A stretch of DNA of 64,000 nt from an uncultured Blautia sp. (GCA_937893675.1 CALBGI010000075.1:7487-71486), one strand, 5' to 3'. Shown: positions 42,581 to 51,550, numbered from the stretch's first letter. Made by a program: numbers and translations. The notes: a model not told the origin generated them from the letters alone.

Positions 42581-42992
42581 ATCTGAAATACGCCTCGATC
42601 AACTTTTTCGATGGGGAATAGAGATTTTCCGGCAAAGCCTCCAGGGAAAACCACTGCCACGCATCCTGTTTTTCCGGCTCCATCACCCGAAGCTCTCCCC
42701 CACATTTCCGCGCCAGAACGTGCGCCGTCACAAAATGGCGGTCCGGCTGAATGTCATCTGCCGCGCCAAATACCACCATATCTTCAATGTCCAGATTTGT
42801 TTCTTCTTTTACCTCACGGGCTGCGCCCTGAAGGATCGTTTCCCCGTATTCCTGCTTGCCCCCTGGCAGACACCAGGTATCCGGCTCATAAATCCCACCG
42901 GTGTCTCTCCCGCGCGGTACACGGTGCCCAAGTAAAATTTTGTTTTCCCGAAGGATCAGCACACCGATGCCGACCTGAATGATGTTTTTCAT
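42564..42992 (-). CDS. Nudix hydrolase
   Basis: A 142-residue pyrophosphohydrolase acting on a nucleoside diphosphate linked to X. The Nudix box is complete: GGKQEYGETILQGAAREVKEETNL, with the Glu cluster that binds magnesium. N-terminal VGIGVLILRENKILLGHRVPRGRD and WCLPGG fit the MutT-like class. It sits one base after the LUD gene and overlaps the MATE gene. Substrate unknown. Confidence 0.94.
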   Translation of the reverse strand: MKNIIQVGIGVLILRENKILLGHRVPRGRDTGGIYEPDTWCLPGGKQEYGETILQGAAREVKEETNLDIEDMVVFGAADDIQPDRHFVTAHVLARKCGGELRVMEPEKQDAWQWFSLEALPENLYSPSKKLIEAYFRYGNGR

Positions 42993-42993
42993 A

Positions 42994-43629
42994 TCAGTAT
43001 CCCAATTCCTCTCCGACCAGAATTACTTTGATCCTTCCCGGCACAATGGAAAATCTGGTCACCACCGTCTGCGCGCAGATGCAGTCCGGGGAGAGGCAGT
43101 CTCCGCAGGTTCCTGTCACCGCGCAGGGCGTCTTTTTGTTCAGACGAACAGTGTTCTTGGGAGAAGCTGCATTTTTCACCCGCTTCATGGCGCTGTCCAC
43201 ATCCGCTTCCACCTTGTTCATTCCCGCAACGATCAGCACCTGCTCCGGGCCATAGCACAGGAAGGCAACCCGGTTTCCCCGCCCGTCAATGTTTACCAGC
43301 TGGCCGTCCAGCGTAATGGCATTGGTACTCATCAAAAAGAAATCGCTGTTGAGGATTTTTGCGTACATCTCCTTTTGTTCTTCCCTTGTTTTTGCTGTTT
43401 CCCGGTCATTGATGACATAATCGCCAGCTTTTACAGCGTCCATGAGACCGCTTTCCGTCAAAGTCATGGAACCGCCCCAGCCCACGGAAGAGCCAGCCGG
43501 CATCAGCTCCAGCGCCTTTTTTACCGCCTCTTCAGAGGTTCTGCAATAATAGCCCTCCATCTGGCGCTTCTCCAGATTTTTGATGATGGTGCCGGCTGCA
43601 TTTTCGTAATACTGCTCCTTTGCGTTCAT
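42994..43629 (-). CDS. LUD-domain protein (LutC/YkgG-like) with Cys-rich end
   Basis: A 211-residue protein of the lactate-utilisation family, with SSVGWGGSMTLTESGLMDAV, ITLDGQLVNIDGRGNRVAFLCYGPEQV and VKNAASPKNTVRLNKKTPC. It ends in a cysteine cluster (CGDCLSPDCICAQ), which may bind a metal or iron-sulfur cluster, then FSIVPGRIKVILVGEELGY. There is no LutA or LutB partner, so lactate oxidation is doubtful. Part of a tight series with GNAT and Nudix genes. Confidence 0.9.
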   Translation of the reverse strand: MNAKEQYYENAAGTIIKNLEKRQMEGYYCRTSEEAVKKALELMPAGSSVGWGGSMTLTESGLMDAVKAGDYVINDRETAKTREEQKEMYAKILNSDFFLMSTNAITLDGQLVNIDGRGNRVAFLCYGPEQVLIVAGMNKVEADVDSAMKRVKNAASPKNTVRLNKKTPCAVTGTCGDCLSPDCICAQTVVTRFSIVPGRIKVILVGEELGY

Positions 43630-43644
43630 GCTGATTTCCTCCTG

Positions 43645-44151
43645 TCAAAAAATTTTGTCGTAGGCAAGCTTCCTGCCGTCAAGCGCAATCTCGCCCCGAT
43701 ATGTAAAACCACATTTTTCAAACACATGCTGCATCCGTTTGTTGTGAAAATCCGTATCCACACGCAGCCCGTGGATTCCCCTGCTTTTGCACAATTCCTC
43801 TATCAGAGCAAACACCGTATCCGTAAGCCCCTGTCCCCGAAACTCCTGTGCCACCGCCATGCGGTGCATCACCCCATAGGGCGCTTTCGTCTTCCACTCT
43901 CCCTGAATTTCATCATATGCAGGTTCCCCGTCACAGTGTACACACATATAACCCGCAAGACGGCCGTCCACAAGAAGCCGATAGCCCCAGCCAAGAGAAA
44001 CGTCCTCACAGACCGTGTCCCGGTTCGGATAGCTTTCTGTCCACTGCACAAACCCCTGCTCCCTCTGGAACTGCCTTGCATTTTCTATGATCTGTGCACA
44101 GGCGTCAATATCCTCCTCGCGGGCAGGAACAAGCTTGATCTCTCTTTTCAT
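43645..44151 (-). CDS. GNAT-family N-acetyltransferase
   Basis: A 168-residue acetyltransferase. The acetyl-CoA-binding motif A is GVMHRMAVAQEFRGQGLTDTVF, and the later FHNKRMQHVFEKCGFTYRGEI matches motif B. It overlaps the neighbouring GNAT gene by four bases, so the two are translationally coupled and may have complementary or related substrates. Substrate unknown. Confidence 0.9.
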   Translation of the reverse strand: MKREIKLVPAREEDIDACAQIIENARQFQREQGFVQWTESYPNRDTVCEDVSLGWGYRLLVDGRLAGYMCVHCDGEPAYDEIQGEWKTKAPYGVMHRMAVAQEFRGQGLTDTVFALIEELCKSRGIHGLRVDTDFHNKRMQHVFEKCGFTYRGEIALDGRKLAYDKIF

Positions 44152-44735
44152 TCTGTTTCCCTCAATCTCTCTTTTATTTCGTCAAAACGCAGTACCGGAA
44201 GGGGCTGTTCCCCGTGCTCCCCCAGATGCTTTTCCATCCAGACCATATGATACCAGCGTCCAAACTTGTATCCGCACTTATGAAATTTTCCGACCATACG
44301 ATATCCCATACGCTGGTGAAACCTCACGCTGTCCAGCGTAAGATACGCATCCTCCTGCTCCGGGTATCCGATGCAGGCATTTACGTTCAGGATATTCTGA
44401 CAGGCAAGCGCTTCTTCCAGCGCCTCATATAAAGCCCGCCCGATTCCGGCTCTTTTGCAGTCTCTGCGCACATAGATGGTAGACTCCACACTCCAGCCGT
44501 AGGCAGCCCGTTCCTTAAAAGGCGCCGCATAGGCATAGCCCACAATTTCTCCATTCTGCACCGCCGCCAGATACGGATATTTTCCAAGGATATCCGTCAT
44601 CCTTTTTCTGAACTCCGAAAGAGTCGGCGCCTCATACTCAAAGGTGATCACGGTCTCCTGCACATAGGGCGCGTAAATCGCAAGCAGCTCCTCCGCGTCC
44701 GAAAGGACTGCTTCTCTTATGACAATCTCACACAT
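44148..44735 (-). CDS. GNAT-family acetyltransferase, phosphinothricin type
   Basis: A 195-residue protein similar to PAT/MddA-type acetyltransferases that acetylate phosphinothricin or methionine derivatives: DAEELLAIYAPYVQETVITFEYEAP, ESTIYVRRDCKRAGIGRALYEALEE, LNVNACIGYPEQEDAYL and FHQRMGYRMVGKFHKCGYKFGRWYHMVWMEK are all typical. It leads the GNAT-GNAT-LUD-Nudix-MATE series, 43 bases after yitT. Its ribosome-binding site is weak. Confidence 0.92.
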   Translation of the reverse strand: MCEIVIREAVLSDAEELLAIYAPYVQETVITFEYEAPTLSEFRKRMTDILGKYPYLAAVQNGEIVGYAYAAPFKERAAYGWSVESTIYVRRDCKRAGIGRALYEALEEALACQNILNVNACIGYPEQEDAYLTLDSVRFHQRMGYRMVGKFHKCGYKFGRWYHMVWMEKHLGEHGEQPLPVLRFDEIKERLRETE

Positions 44736-44778
44736 ATTTTCCGGCCTTTCTTTGCGGCTTTTACCGCCTGTATTCTTC

Positions 44779-45639
44779 TCAGATCTTTGGCTGATAGCGC
44801 ATATCAGACACCGTGTAGACCGTCACAAAGGCCTCCGGGTCCGTATGATTGATAAAATTCATCAGCTTCTGGTATTCTCCCTTGTCCACAATGGTGATGA
44901 TCTCATTGCGCTTCTGCATATTGTAGGCGCCCACCGCCTCGTAGATCGTGGCTCCGCTGTGAAGCTCGTGCACAATAAAATCCCGCAGCTCTTTTTCTTT
45001 TTTGGTGATCATGCAGACTCTCCGCTTGATATTCTGCCCGAAAATAAAATGGTCCAGAACAATGCCGTTAAAATAGGTTCCCAGAACACTGAGTACCACT
45101 GACTTTTTGTCGTATACGAGAGCCGCGGAAAGAGCAATGCACATGCCGGAAAAAGACATGGCTTTTCCCAGATCCATATGCAGATATTTGTTCATGATCT
45201 TTGCCACAATATCAAGTCCTCCTGAGGAAGCATTGCGGTTAAACAAAATGCTCTGCCCCATACAGATCACCAGAATATAACAGATGACATCCAGCTCCGG
45301 ACTCGCAGTCATGGAAGTATAGTCAGGAAACACCCGCTCAAACACACCCAGAAACACCGGCAGCAGGATGCTGGTGTAGACGGTTTTGACGCCAAATTCC
45401 CTGCCGCAGGTAAAAAATCCGATGATCAAAAGTACCACATTGAGAATCATGGTGATCGCCGACAGGCTCAACGGCACAAAATGTGTCAGTACCATACCAA
45501 GAGCGGAAATACTGCTCACAGAGGTCTGGCTCGGCACCAGAAAAAAATAAACAGCTGCGGCAATGATCCCCACAGCAACGGTTAAAATCGCAGTCTCTTT
45601 CAGAATACCTGCGTAGTCCAGTTGTTTTTTGCTTTCCAT
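44779..45639 (-). CDS. YitT-family membrane protein
   Basis: A 286-residue protein with five to six predicted helices (DUF161/YitT) from about 15 to 205. A C-terminal cytoplasmic DUF2179 domain (about 215-280) carries HSGATIYEAVGAY, EIITIVDKGEYQKL and VTVYTVSDM. Role unknown. The frame extends to 45672, but that ATG lies at the transcription start; the ATG at 45639 follows GGGAG by five bases and has an extended -10 promoter (45678-45686) upstream. Confidence 0.92.
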   Translation of the reverse strand: MESKKQLDYAGILKETAILTVAVGIIAAAVYFFLVPSQTSVSSISALGMVLTHFVPLSLSAITMILNVVLLIIGFFTCGREFGVKTVYTSILLPVFLGVFERVFPDYTSMTASPELDVICYILVICMGQSILFNRNASSGGLDIVAKIMNKYLHMDLGKAMSFSGMCIALSAALVYDKKSVVLSVLGTYFNGIVLDHFIFGQNIKRRVCMITKKEKELRDFIVHELHSGATIYEAVGAYNMQKRNEIITIVDKGEYQKLMNFINHTDPEAFVTVYTVSDMRYQPKI

Positions 45640-45677
45640 ATGCGCTCCCTTTTTGTTTTTTTTATTAAGCATGTATT

Positions 45678-45686
45678 ATTATAACA
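45678..45686 (-). promoter_or_regulatory. Extended -10 promoter of yitT
   Basis: TGTTATAAT on the minus strand: a perfect TATAAT with the TGn extension. No good -35 is seen. Confidence 0.55.
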
Positions 45687-45740
45687 CCAGTCCTCAATCA
45701 CTTCTATAGCTATTTACCCGGGTTTCCGCAAAATTTCCGC

Positions 45741-45773
45741 AAAAATACCCCCGGAAACAGCCGTCTCCGAGGG
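45741..45773 (-). terminator. Terminator of the ribU gene
   Basis: Minus-strand CCCTCGGA (45773-45766) pairs with TCCGGGGG (45755-45748, one G-T pair) and is followed by TATTTTT. It ends the riboswitch-controlled gene. Confidence 0.75.
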
Positions 45774-45793
45774 CGCTTTATTGCTTTTGTATT

Positions 45794-46369
45794 TTATTTC
45801 CGCAAAAACGCGGCAACTCTTTTGTATACAAGAAATGTCACCGCACCATTGATTCCGGCCTTGATAAAATTGAACCCGATGATAAACGGCATCAGGCCCC
45901 ACACTGCAGACCTTGGAACGCCCATGAAAAGCGGCGTGATAATGAGATTCGCTCCCAGCATCATCAGACTCATAACCATCATTCCCAAAAGAAGCCCCCC
46001 AAGCGCCATCTTTCTGGTTTTGTGCTTCTGATAAACACCGCCGGCTACCAGCACCAGAGCACCGGTTGCAATGACGTGCATCAAAATTCCATAAAGTCCG
46101 CTTCCTGCGCTGACCGTCAGTCCCTGAATCACAGAGACAAGAAGCGTCAGAAGCACTCCCGCAGCAGGACCGAAGGCAAAGGTTCCAATTAAAATGGAGA
46201 TATCTGCCGGGTCATATTCCAGAAATGCTACCGCCGGAAAAATGGGAAAGCGCACAAGGTAGACGAGCACAATGGAGATTGCCACCAGCATCGCCAGCTT
46301 TACCATCCTCATGGTCTGGCTGTTCTGTACGGCCGCCCGCTGCTGTTCTGCTGTTTTCTGTAAAGACAT
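45794..46369 (-). CDS. ribU: ECF transporter substrate-binding subunit, riboflavin (RibU-like)
   Basis: The S component of an energy-coupling-factor importer, 191 residues with five to six predicted helices; expected to bind riboflavin and pair with an EcfAAT module encoded elsewhere. AISIVLVYLVRFPIFPAVAFLEYDPADISILIGTFAFGP is a typical RibU beginning. The FMN riboswitch directly upstream strongly supports riboflavin as substrate. The longer frame starts at 46459 inside the riboswitch; the ATG at 46369 follows GGGAGG and is the believable start. Confidence 0.95.
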   Translation of the reverse strand: MSLQKTAEQQRAAVQNSQTMRMVKLAMLVAISIVLVYLVRFPIFPAVAFLEYDPADISILIGTFAFGPAAGVLLTLLVSVIQGLTVSAGSGLYGILMHVIATGALVLVAGGVYQKHKTRKMALGGLLLGMMVMSLMMLGANLIITPLFMGVPRSAVWGLMPFIIGFNFIKAGINGAVTFLVYKRVAAFLRK

Positions 46370-46423
46370 GTTTTTTTCCTCCCTGATATTTTTTGCAAAA
46401 AATACGGCAGGAATATGCAAATA

Positions 46424-46446
46424 CCCTGGGACACTGCGTCCCAGGG
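46424..46446 (-). terminator. Expression-platform hairpin of the FMN riboswitch
   Basis: Minus-strand GCCCTGGGAC and GTCCCAGGG pair around a short loop, between the aptamer and ribU. The following TATTTGCATATT has only a weak T run, so either transcription termination or another mode of control is possible. Confidence 0.6.
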
Positions 46447-46471
46447 CATCTATACACATACGTATCTGTTT

Positions 46472-46593
46472 CTTTCATCCGGACTATACCGTTGGTATGG
46501 GATTCGCACCCATTCAACCCGAAGCATAAGCGCCGGGCTTGCGGACTTCTGACCTCTGTCATTTACCGCCAGTGAGGAATTGCACCTCGCCCT
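46472..46593 (-). promoter_or_regulatory. FMN riboswitch (RFN element)
   Basis: All conserved RFN blocks are present on the minus strand: AGGGCGAGGTGCAATTCCTC followed by ACTGGCGGTAAATGACAG at the start, GCAAGCCCGGCGC in the middle, GGGTGCGAATCCCATACCAA and finally CCGGATGAAAG. When FMN is abundant the downstream ribU gene should be switched off. Confidence 0.97.
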
Positions 46594-46617
46594 GAAACCG
46601 TTTTTTCTGCTGTGATT

Positions 46618-46646
46618 ATCATAGCACCGCCTGTGCGGTTTGTCAA
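46618..46646 (-). promoter_or_regulatory. Promoter of the riboswitch-ribU transcript
   Basis: Perfect TTGACA (46646-46641), 17-base spacer, TATGAT (46623-46618), about 20 bases before the aptamer. Confidence 0.85.
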
Positions 46647-46670
46647 AATATTTTTAAGCTGCGCCTTAAA

Positions 46671-47732
46671 TCATTCACAGCACTGTTTTTCCCGGTACAG
46701 CACACAGTCAGCCGCCCAGTCAAGCAGTCTTCCCATCACAACCGTATAGAGGGACGCCGCTGCATTTGTCACAATTCGAAGAAGAACTGCCCCCACTGCC
46801 CCGAACAGACCGGAGGCAATAGCCAACGCGCCAAAGGTATTAAAAACAGTCTGCCACGGGTACCCCGCTGAGAATCCCACACCGATGCCGCCAAGCAAAC
46901 CGATCATGGAATGTGCTTCCTTCGGAAGCGCCACATACAGTCCCAGAAAAATAATGCCGCCCAGAATATTATAAATCCATCGAGCCTTGGCCCGCTTTAC
47001 CAGATCCTTCTGAAAAGGCAGGCACACAGACATGCAGGCAATCCCCGCCCACATGGCCCGGGGAATCCCAAGCAGAGCGGCAAACAGCAGCACCGTGGAC
47101 ACACAGAAGGTCAGCTTCATGTACCAGCGGTTTCTTGCGGAACGAATATCAAATTCGCGGAACAGATCTTGAAACCCTCTCTTCTGCGGACGATTTCTCT
47201 GGTTTTTATAAAAAACCGCCATACATACCACCATACCAGCCAGCAGTCCGACCGAACGCATCACCCAGGAATGTCCCGTGACATCATATCCCTGCAGAAT
47301 CAGGTAAGACAGCACAAACGTCGAATGATTTGACATGATCACGTTGTGACATCCCAGAAGCATCAATGTCATAATACAGACCAGGTTGACAAAAAATGCC
47401 GGTACCGGCGCAGCCATATTGCTTAACCGCGGCCCTATGATCAAAATAGAAAAAATCCCCGCAATGCACAGCAGACCGTGTGAAGTCCGGATCCCGAAAT
47501 CTGCCTGCCGCAGTACAAGAAGCGCCAGCAGGATCACTACCCCCGCAATGCTGTTCTCATTGCCAAATGCCATACTAAAAAGAGTCACCGCCGCAAAACA
47601 GAACGCCACCACCAGATATACCTTGAAATTGTAAATTAAAATATGGCGGAAACGCTCTTTTTTGTCCTTTGCCGCACGAATGAGTTGTTTTGAACCTGCA
47701 GAATTAAGCTGCAGTTCCTGGTAAAATGTCAT
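46671..47732 (-). CDS. FUSC-like membrane protein
   Basis: A 353-residue membrane protein with two blocks of helices (about 35-180 and 215-340) separated by a basic cytoplasmic stretch (KNQRNRPQKRGFQDLFREF). The layout resembles FUSC/aromatic-acid exporter families (AaeB/YdhK-like), so an efflux or envelope role is possible; the assignment is by sequence style only. The ATG at 47732 is preferred, since AGGAGG lies about ten bases before it, while the frame start at 47780 falls inside the hairpin at the predicted transcription start. Confidence 0.75.
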   Translation of the reverse strand: MTFYQELQLNSAGSKQLIRAAKDKKERFRHILIYNFKVYLVVAFCFAAVTLFSMAFGNENSIAGVVILLALLVLRQADFGIRTSHGLLCIAGIFSILIIGPRLSNMAAPVPAFFVNLVCIMTLMLLGCHNVIMSNHSTFVLSYLILQGYDVTGHSWVMRSVGLLAGMVVCMAVFYKNQRNRPQKRGFQDLFREFDIRSARNRWYMKLTFCVSTVLLFAALLGIPRAMWAGIACMSVCLPFQKDLVKRAKARWIYNILGGIIFLGLYVALPKEAHSMIGLLGGIGVGFSAGYPWQTVFNTFGALAIASGLFGAVGAVLLRIVTNAAASLYTVVMGRLLDWAADCVLYREKQCCE

Positions 47733-47752
47733 TTGTAAATCCACCTCCTGAA

Positions 47753-47780
47753 GTGTTCCAAATTTGAGACAATGGAACAC
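47753..47780. promoter_or_regulatory. Inverted repeat at the FUSC-gene transcription start
   Basis: GTGTTCCA (47753-47760) and TGGAACAC (47773-47780) form a perfect eight-base dyad with a 12-base spacer, directly after the -10 element. It could be an operator or a 5'-end RNA hairpin. Confidence 0.6.
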
Positions 47781-47809
47781 ATTATACTCCTTTCAGGAGA
47801 TATCGGCAA
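47781..47809 (-). promoter_or_regulatory. Promoter of the FUSC-like gene
   Basis: TTGCCG (47809-47804), 17-base spacer, perfect TATAAT (47786-47781). Confidence 0.75.
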
Positions 47810-47841
47810 GTAAAAGAATACACGACTCTATGAATACTTTT

Positions 47842-50800
47842 TCACACCTCAATCTCTTTCCCCAAAGCAAAGGAATAAATATATTTCTCCCTTACTTTCT
47901 TTCCTGTCATCCGCTCCAGGGCTTTGGCGTAATCTTCCAGCTGCACATGATAAAGCTCCACCAGACGGTTCTCTTCCCCCGGACGCACCCGGTCCGTCTT
48001 GTAATCCACCAGCACCAGCTCCTCGCCTTCGGAAAAATAGGCGTCAATGATTCCCTGCACGAGCACGGTCTCCTCTCCCGTCCATTCCTCGTTCAGCTCT
48101 GACGCAGGCACGGAGATCACAAAGGGCTGTTCACGGAAAAGCCCGCCCGAAAGAGCTGCTTTTTTCATCCTTTGTCCCACAGAGGATTCCAGGAATACAA
48201 GTACATCCTTCGTCCGAATACAGGCGGCTTCCGCATCCTTGAGCTTATTTGCCGCCCTCAGCGCTTCCAGCTGCTTCTCAATGTCATCGGCTGTATCTGC
48301 ACAGGTGTAATCCAGCCATTCCATCAGCCCATGGTAGGCCGTTCCTCTGGCAGCTCCCACATATTCCTCTTCCTTTTCTTCTACGAAACGGGGAACCAGC
48401 GGAATAATATCCGGTTCGAAAAACATGGCCTCTTCCCTGTCGTACTCTCCCTGATAGCTGTGCTTTTTCAGCTCTGACACACTGACCTTGGCCGGTATTT
48501 CGGCCAGATATCCATAGGGGTACTGATAATCAAACCGCTCTTTTATCCGGCGGCGGATCTCCTCGTCATAAACTGCTTCGCAGTCCCAGTTCTTAAGACG
48601 CTCCTGGTTCATCTGCGCCTGTGCGCCCCGGATGACCGCCTGCTGCGCCATCTGCTTTGGCGTCACAACCTCTACCAAAAATTTTACAGCTGCGTCATAA
48701 AGCTCACTCTTTCTCCCTTTGCCAAAGCCATACTGCTCAAACAGCCCTTCCATGCAGCGGTGTCTGGCCAGCGCCGGCAGGATATAATCCCAGAATTTTT
48801 TTCCGCTCATCCGCATTCCCAGAGGCAGGAGCATTTCCTTTTCCTCCCGCACACGCTCCAGGGAGGCCAACGTCTTTTCCAGATCGCCCACAGTCCCGGT
48901 GAGGATCAGCTTTTCCTTAGCCCTTGTGAGCGCTACATACAGGACGCGCAGCTCTTCTCCCAGGCTTTCTTTTTTCAGCTGGCGGCGTATCATCTGTTTC
49001 CCCAACGTAGAAGCAATGATGCGCTTTTCCGGCAAAATGGCATCCGCGCCAAGCCCCAGCTCCGGATGTACCAAAAGCCCATTCATATCCCGGAAATTAA
49101 ACTGTTTTCCCATTCCGGCGGCAAAGACCACGGGAAATTCCAGCCCCTTACTTTTGTGGATCGTCATGATCTGCACTGCTCCCGCACCGGCGCCCGCAAC
49201 GCTGACCTCGCCAAAGTCCACCTCGTATTTTTGGAGCTGCTCAATATAACGAACAAAATTAAACAGCCCCCGGTAACTGGTCTTTTCGTAATCCATGGCT
49301 TTTTCCACCAGCATGGCAAGATTGGCGCCTCTCTGAGCGCCGTCCGGCAGCGCCCTGGCATATTTGCCGTATTGCGTAGCCTCCAGCACATGAAGAATCA
49401 GCCGGTGGACCGGCGTGTAAGAAGTCATGCTGCGCACAAGCTCCAGTTCGTCCAAAAAATGCCGGAGCTTTTCCCTCAGAGGCTCCTCTTTGTCCTCCCC
49501 GGCAAACAGCGAGAGCTGTCCGTCCCCTGCATAGGCGCGCACACTGTCAAAAAGCCGTCCCTCCCGGAAATCCTTCCGTATCAGGGCAAGCTCTTCACTG
49601 GTACAGCCCACCATGGGGGAGCGCAGCACCCCCGCCAGCGGAATATCCTGCAGAGGATTGTCGCAGACGCGCAGGTAATTGAGAACCGTGACCACCTCTG
49701 TGGCGGAAAAATATCCCGTCCGCGATGCCGTATAGGAGGGGATCCCCTGGCTGGAAAACACCTCAGAAAATACATCCGCCCATCCCTGGGAGGTGCGAAG
49801 CAGCACCACAATGTCCCCGTATTCCACCGGGCGGTACTCTCCGGTTTCCTTGTCCACAATTTTTTCTCTGCCGACCATGGCCTGTATTCTCTGCGCAATT
49901 CCCAGCGCCTCGATCTCCTGGGCAGAGCCTGCTGCCGAAGAAAGCTCCAGCTCCTGGCTTTCTTTTTCCATAAGCAGTACCTCCGTCACTGGAAAGGACG
50001 GATCTCCCCCTTCCGGGAACACTGCCCCCGGGTACAGCGCCGCCGCATCATCGTAAGCAATGCCGCCCAGATCCATCCCCATAATCTGCCGAAAAATGAA
50101 ATTCACACTTTCCAGCACTTCCGCACGGCTTCGAAAATTTCTGCGCAGATCGATCCGCTGTTCCTTGCTGTCCGTAAGGGTATATCGACGGTATTTTTCC
50201 ATAAAAAGCTCCGGTCTTGCCAGACGGAACCGGTAAATACTCTGCTTCACATCTCCCACCATGAAGGTATTTTTTCGCTCAGACGCCCAGCCCGATACGC
50301 AGTTGGTGAGAAGCTCCTGCACGTTATTGCTGTCCTGGTATTCATCTACCAGAACCTCGTCATATTTGTCGGAAAGCTCCCTCGCCGCCTGACTCATATG
50401 GCACACGCCGTCTTCCTTTGTCATGAGGATTTTCAGTGCAAAATGCTCCATGTCCGTAAAGTCCAGGAGATTTTTCTCCCGCTTCTTCTCTGCCAATCGC
50501 TCCATAAAATCCCGGGTAAGACGCACCAGCTCCCCAAGCGGCTCACGGCAGCACCGGGTTTCTTCCAAAAGTCCATCCAGAGAATTGGAAAAGCATTTTT
50601 CCTTCAGCTCCTTCAGGATGGCCTTTTCTTCTTCCCTGAGCGCTTTCACCTGATTTTTCTTCCACTCATCCACATCCTCCGCTTTTTTTGCGGAAAGGCG
50701 GGCAAAGCCGGGCGCGGCAAGAAGCGTTCTCACTGCCTCATAATCCTCTTCCTCCACTTTTTGCCCAAGATCCTCTGCCAAAAGCAGGTCGCTGTCAAGC

Positions 50801-51549
50801 GCCTCCTCGTAAAGATAAGGTCCTCCCGCCTCCAGACAGATTTTTTTTGCCTTGGAGGCAAGCGCTTTCGCCTCCCGGATATCCTCCTTTGTCTCCTCCC
50901 AGAGCATGGAAAACCAGGGTGTTTTCCTGAGCTCCTCCACGGACTCCACCTCATAATTCGACAGGCACGCATCCAGCCACTCCTGGGGATAAGGATTGCT
51001 CATGGCTGCATCGTAAAGCTCCAGAACCAGCTCTTTCAGTCCCTCGTCCGTCTTGCCGGGAGCATAGCGCTCCACAAATCCCAAAAACGCCTCCTCATCC
51101 TTTGCATAAGCATCCTCCAGAAGCGTTTTGAGCACATCCTCCTTCAAAAGCTTCAGTTCTCCCTCGTCCGCTGTGCGGTATCCCGGGTCCAGCCCGATGA
51201 GATGAAAATAATTGCGTATCACATAGGCGCAGAACCCGTCAATGGTCGTAATCTGCGCAGTGTGCAAAAGTGTCATCTGCCGCTGCAGATGTTCGTTTTC
51301 CGGCTCCTCATAGAGCGCCTGCTCCAGCACTTTTCCAATACGCTCCTTCATTTCCCCGGCCGCCGCGCGGGTAAAGGTCATGATCAGCATCCGATCAATA
51401 TCCACCGGGCAGGCAGCATCCATGAGCTTGCTCAGAATCCGCTGCACCAGAACCGCGGTTTTTCCGGAACCGGCCGCCGCGCTTACCAGAATATCCCTGT
51501 CCCGCAGAGAAATGACCTTTTTCTGTTCTTCTGTCCATGCCACTGCCAT
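47842..51549 (-). CDS. addA: Helicase-nuclease AddA subunit
   Basis: The UvrD-type helicase and nuclease subunit of AddAB, which processes double-strand breaks for recombination. 1235 residues. Walker A SAAAGSGKTAVL lies near residue 27; further helicase motifs include VDEYQDSN, VLYVALTRAKEKL and MTIHKSKGLEFPVV. The C-terminal RecB-type nuclease domain has the active-site VLVDYKTDRV. The frame continues upstream inside addB, but the ATG at 51549 follows a GAGGAAG site and is one base past the addB stop, a normal AddB-AddA arrangement. Confidence 0.97.
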   Translation of the reverse strand: MAVAWTEEQKKVISLRDRDILVSAAAGSGKTAVLVQRILSKLMDAACPVDIDRMLIMTFTRAAAGEMKERIGKVLEQALYEEPENEHLQRQMTLLHTAQITTIDGFCAYVIRNYFHLIGLDPGYRTADEGELKLLKEDVLKTLLEDAYAKDEEAFLGFVERYAPGKTDEGLKELVLELYDAAMSNPYPQEWLDACLSNYEVESVEELRKTPWFSMLWEETKEDIREAKALASKAKKICLEAGGPYLYEEALDSDLLLAEDLGQKVEEEDYEAVRTLLAAPGFARLSAKKAEDVDEWKKNQVKALREEEKAILKELKEKCFSNSLDGLLEETRCCREPLGELVRLTRDFMERLAEKKREKNLLDFTDMEHFALKILMTKEDGVCHMSQAARELSDKYDEVLVDEYQDSNNVQELLTNCVSGWASERKNTFMVGDVKQSIYRFRLARPELFMEKYRRYTLTDSKEQRIDLRRNFRSRAEVLESVNFIFRQIMGMDLGGIAYDDAAALYPGAVFPEGGDPSFPVTEVLLMEKESQELELSSAAGSAQEIEALGIAQRIQAMVGREKIVDKETGEYRPVEYGDIVVLLRTSQGWADVFSEVFSSQGIPSYTASRTGYFSATEVVTVLNYLRVCDNPLQDIPLAGVLRSPMVGCTSEELALIRKDFREGRLFDSVRAYAGDGQLSLFAGEDKEEPLREKLRHFLDELELVRSMTSYTPVHRLILHVLEATQYGKYARALPDGAQRGANLAMLVEKAMDYEKTSYRGLFNFVRYIEQLQKYEVDFGEVSVAGAGAGAVQIMTIHKSKGLEFPVVFAAGMGKQFNFRDMNGLLVHPELGLGADAILPEKRIIASTLGKQMIRRQLKKESLGEELRVLYVALTRAKEKLILTGTVGDLEKTLASLERVREEKEMLLPLGMRMSGKKFWDYILPALARHRCMEGLFEQYGFGKGRKSELYDAAVKFLVEVVTPKQMAQQAVIRGAQAQMNQERLKNWDCEAVYDEEIRRRIKERFDYQYPYGYLAEIPAKVSVSELKKHSYQGEYDREEAMFFEPDIIPLVPRFVEEKEEEYVGAARGTAYHGLMEWLDYTCADTADDIEKQLEALRAANKLKDAEAACIRTKDVLVFLESSVGQRMKKAALSGGLFREQPFVISVPASELNEEWTGEETVLVQGIIDAYFSEGEELVLVDYKTDRVRPGEENRLVELYHVQLEDYAKALERMTGKKVREKYIYSFALGKEIEV

Positions 51550-51550
51550 G

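Noticed and set aside
47733..47780. Upstream N-terminal extension of the FUSC-like protein
   Set aside because: It begins within six bases after the predicted -10 box and inside a hairpin; the ATG at 47732 has a strong ribosome-binding site.
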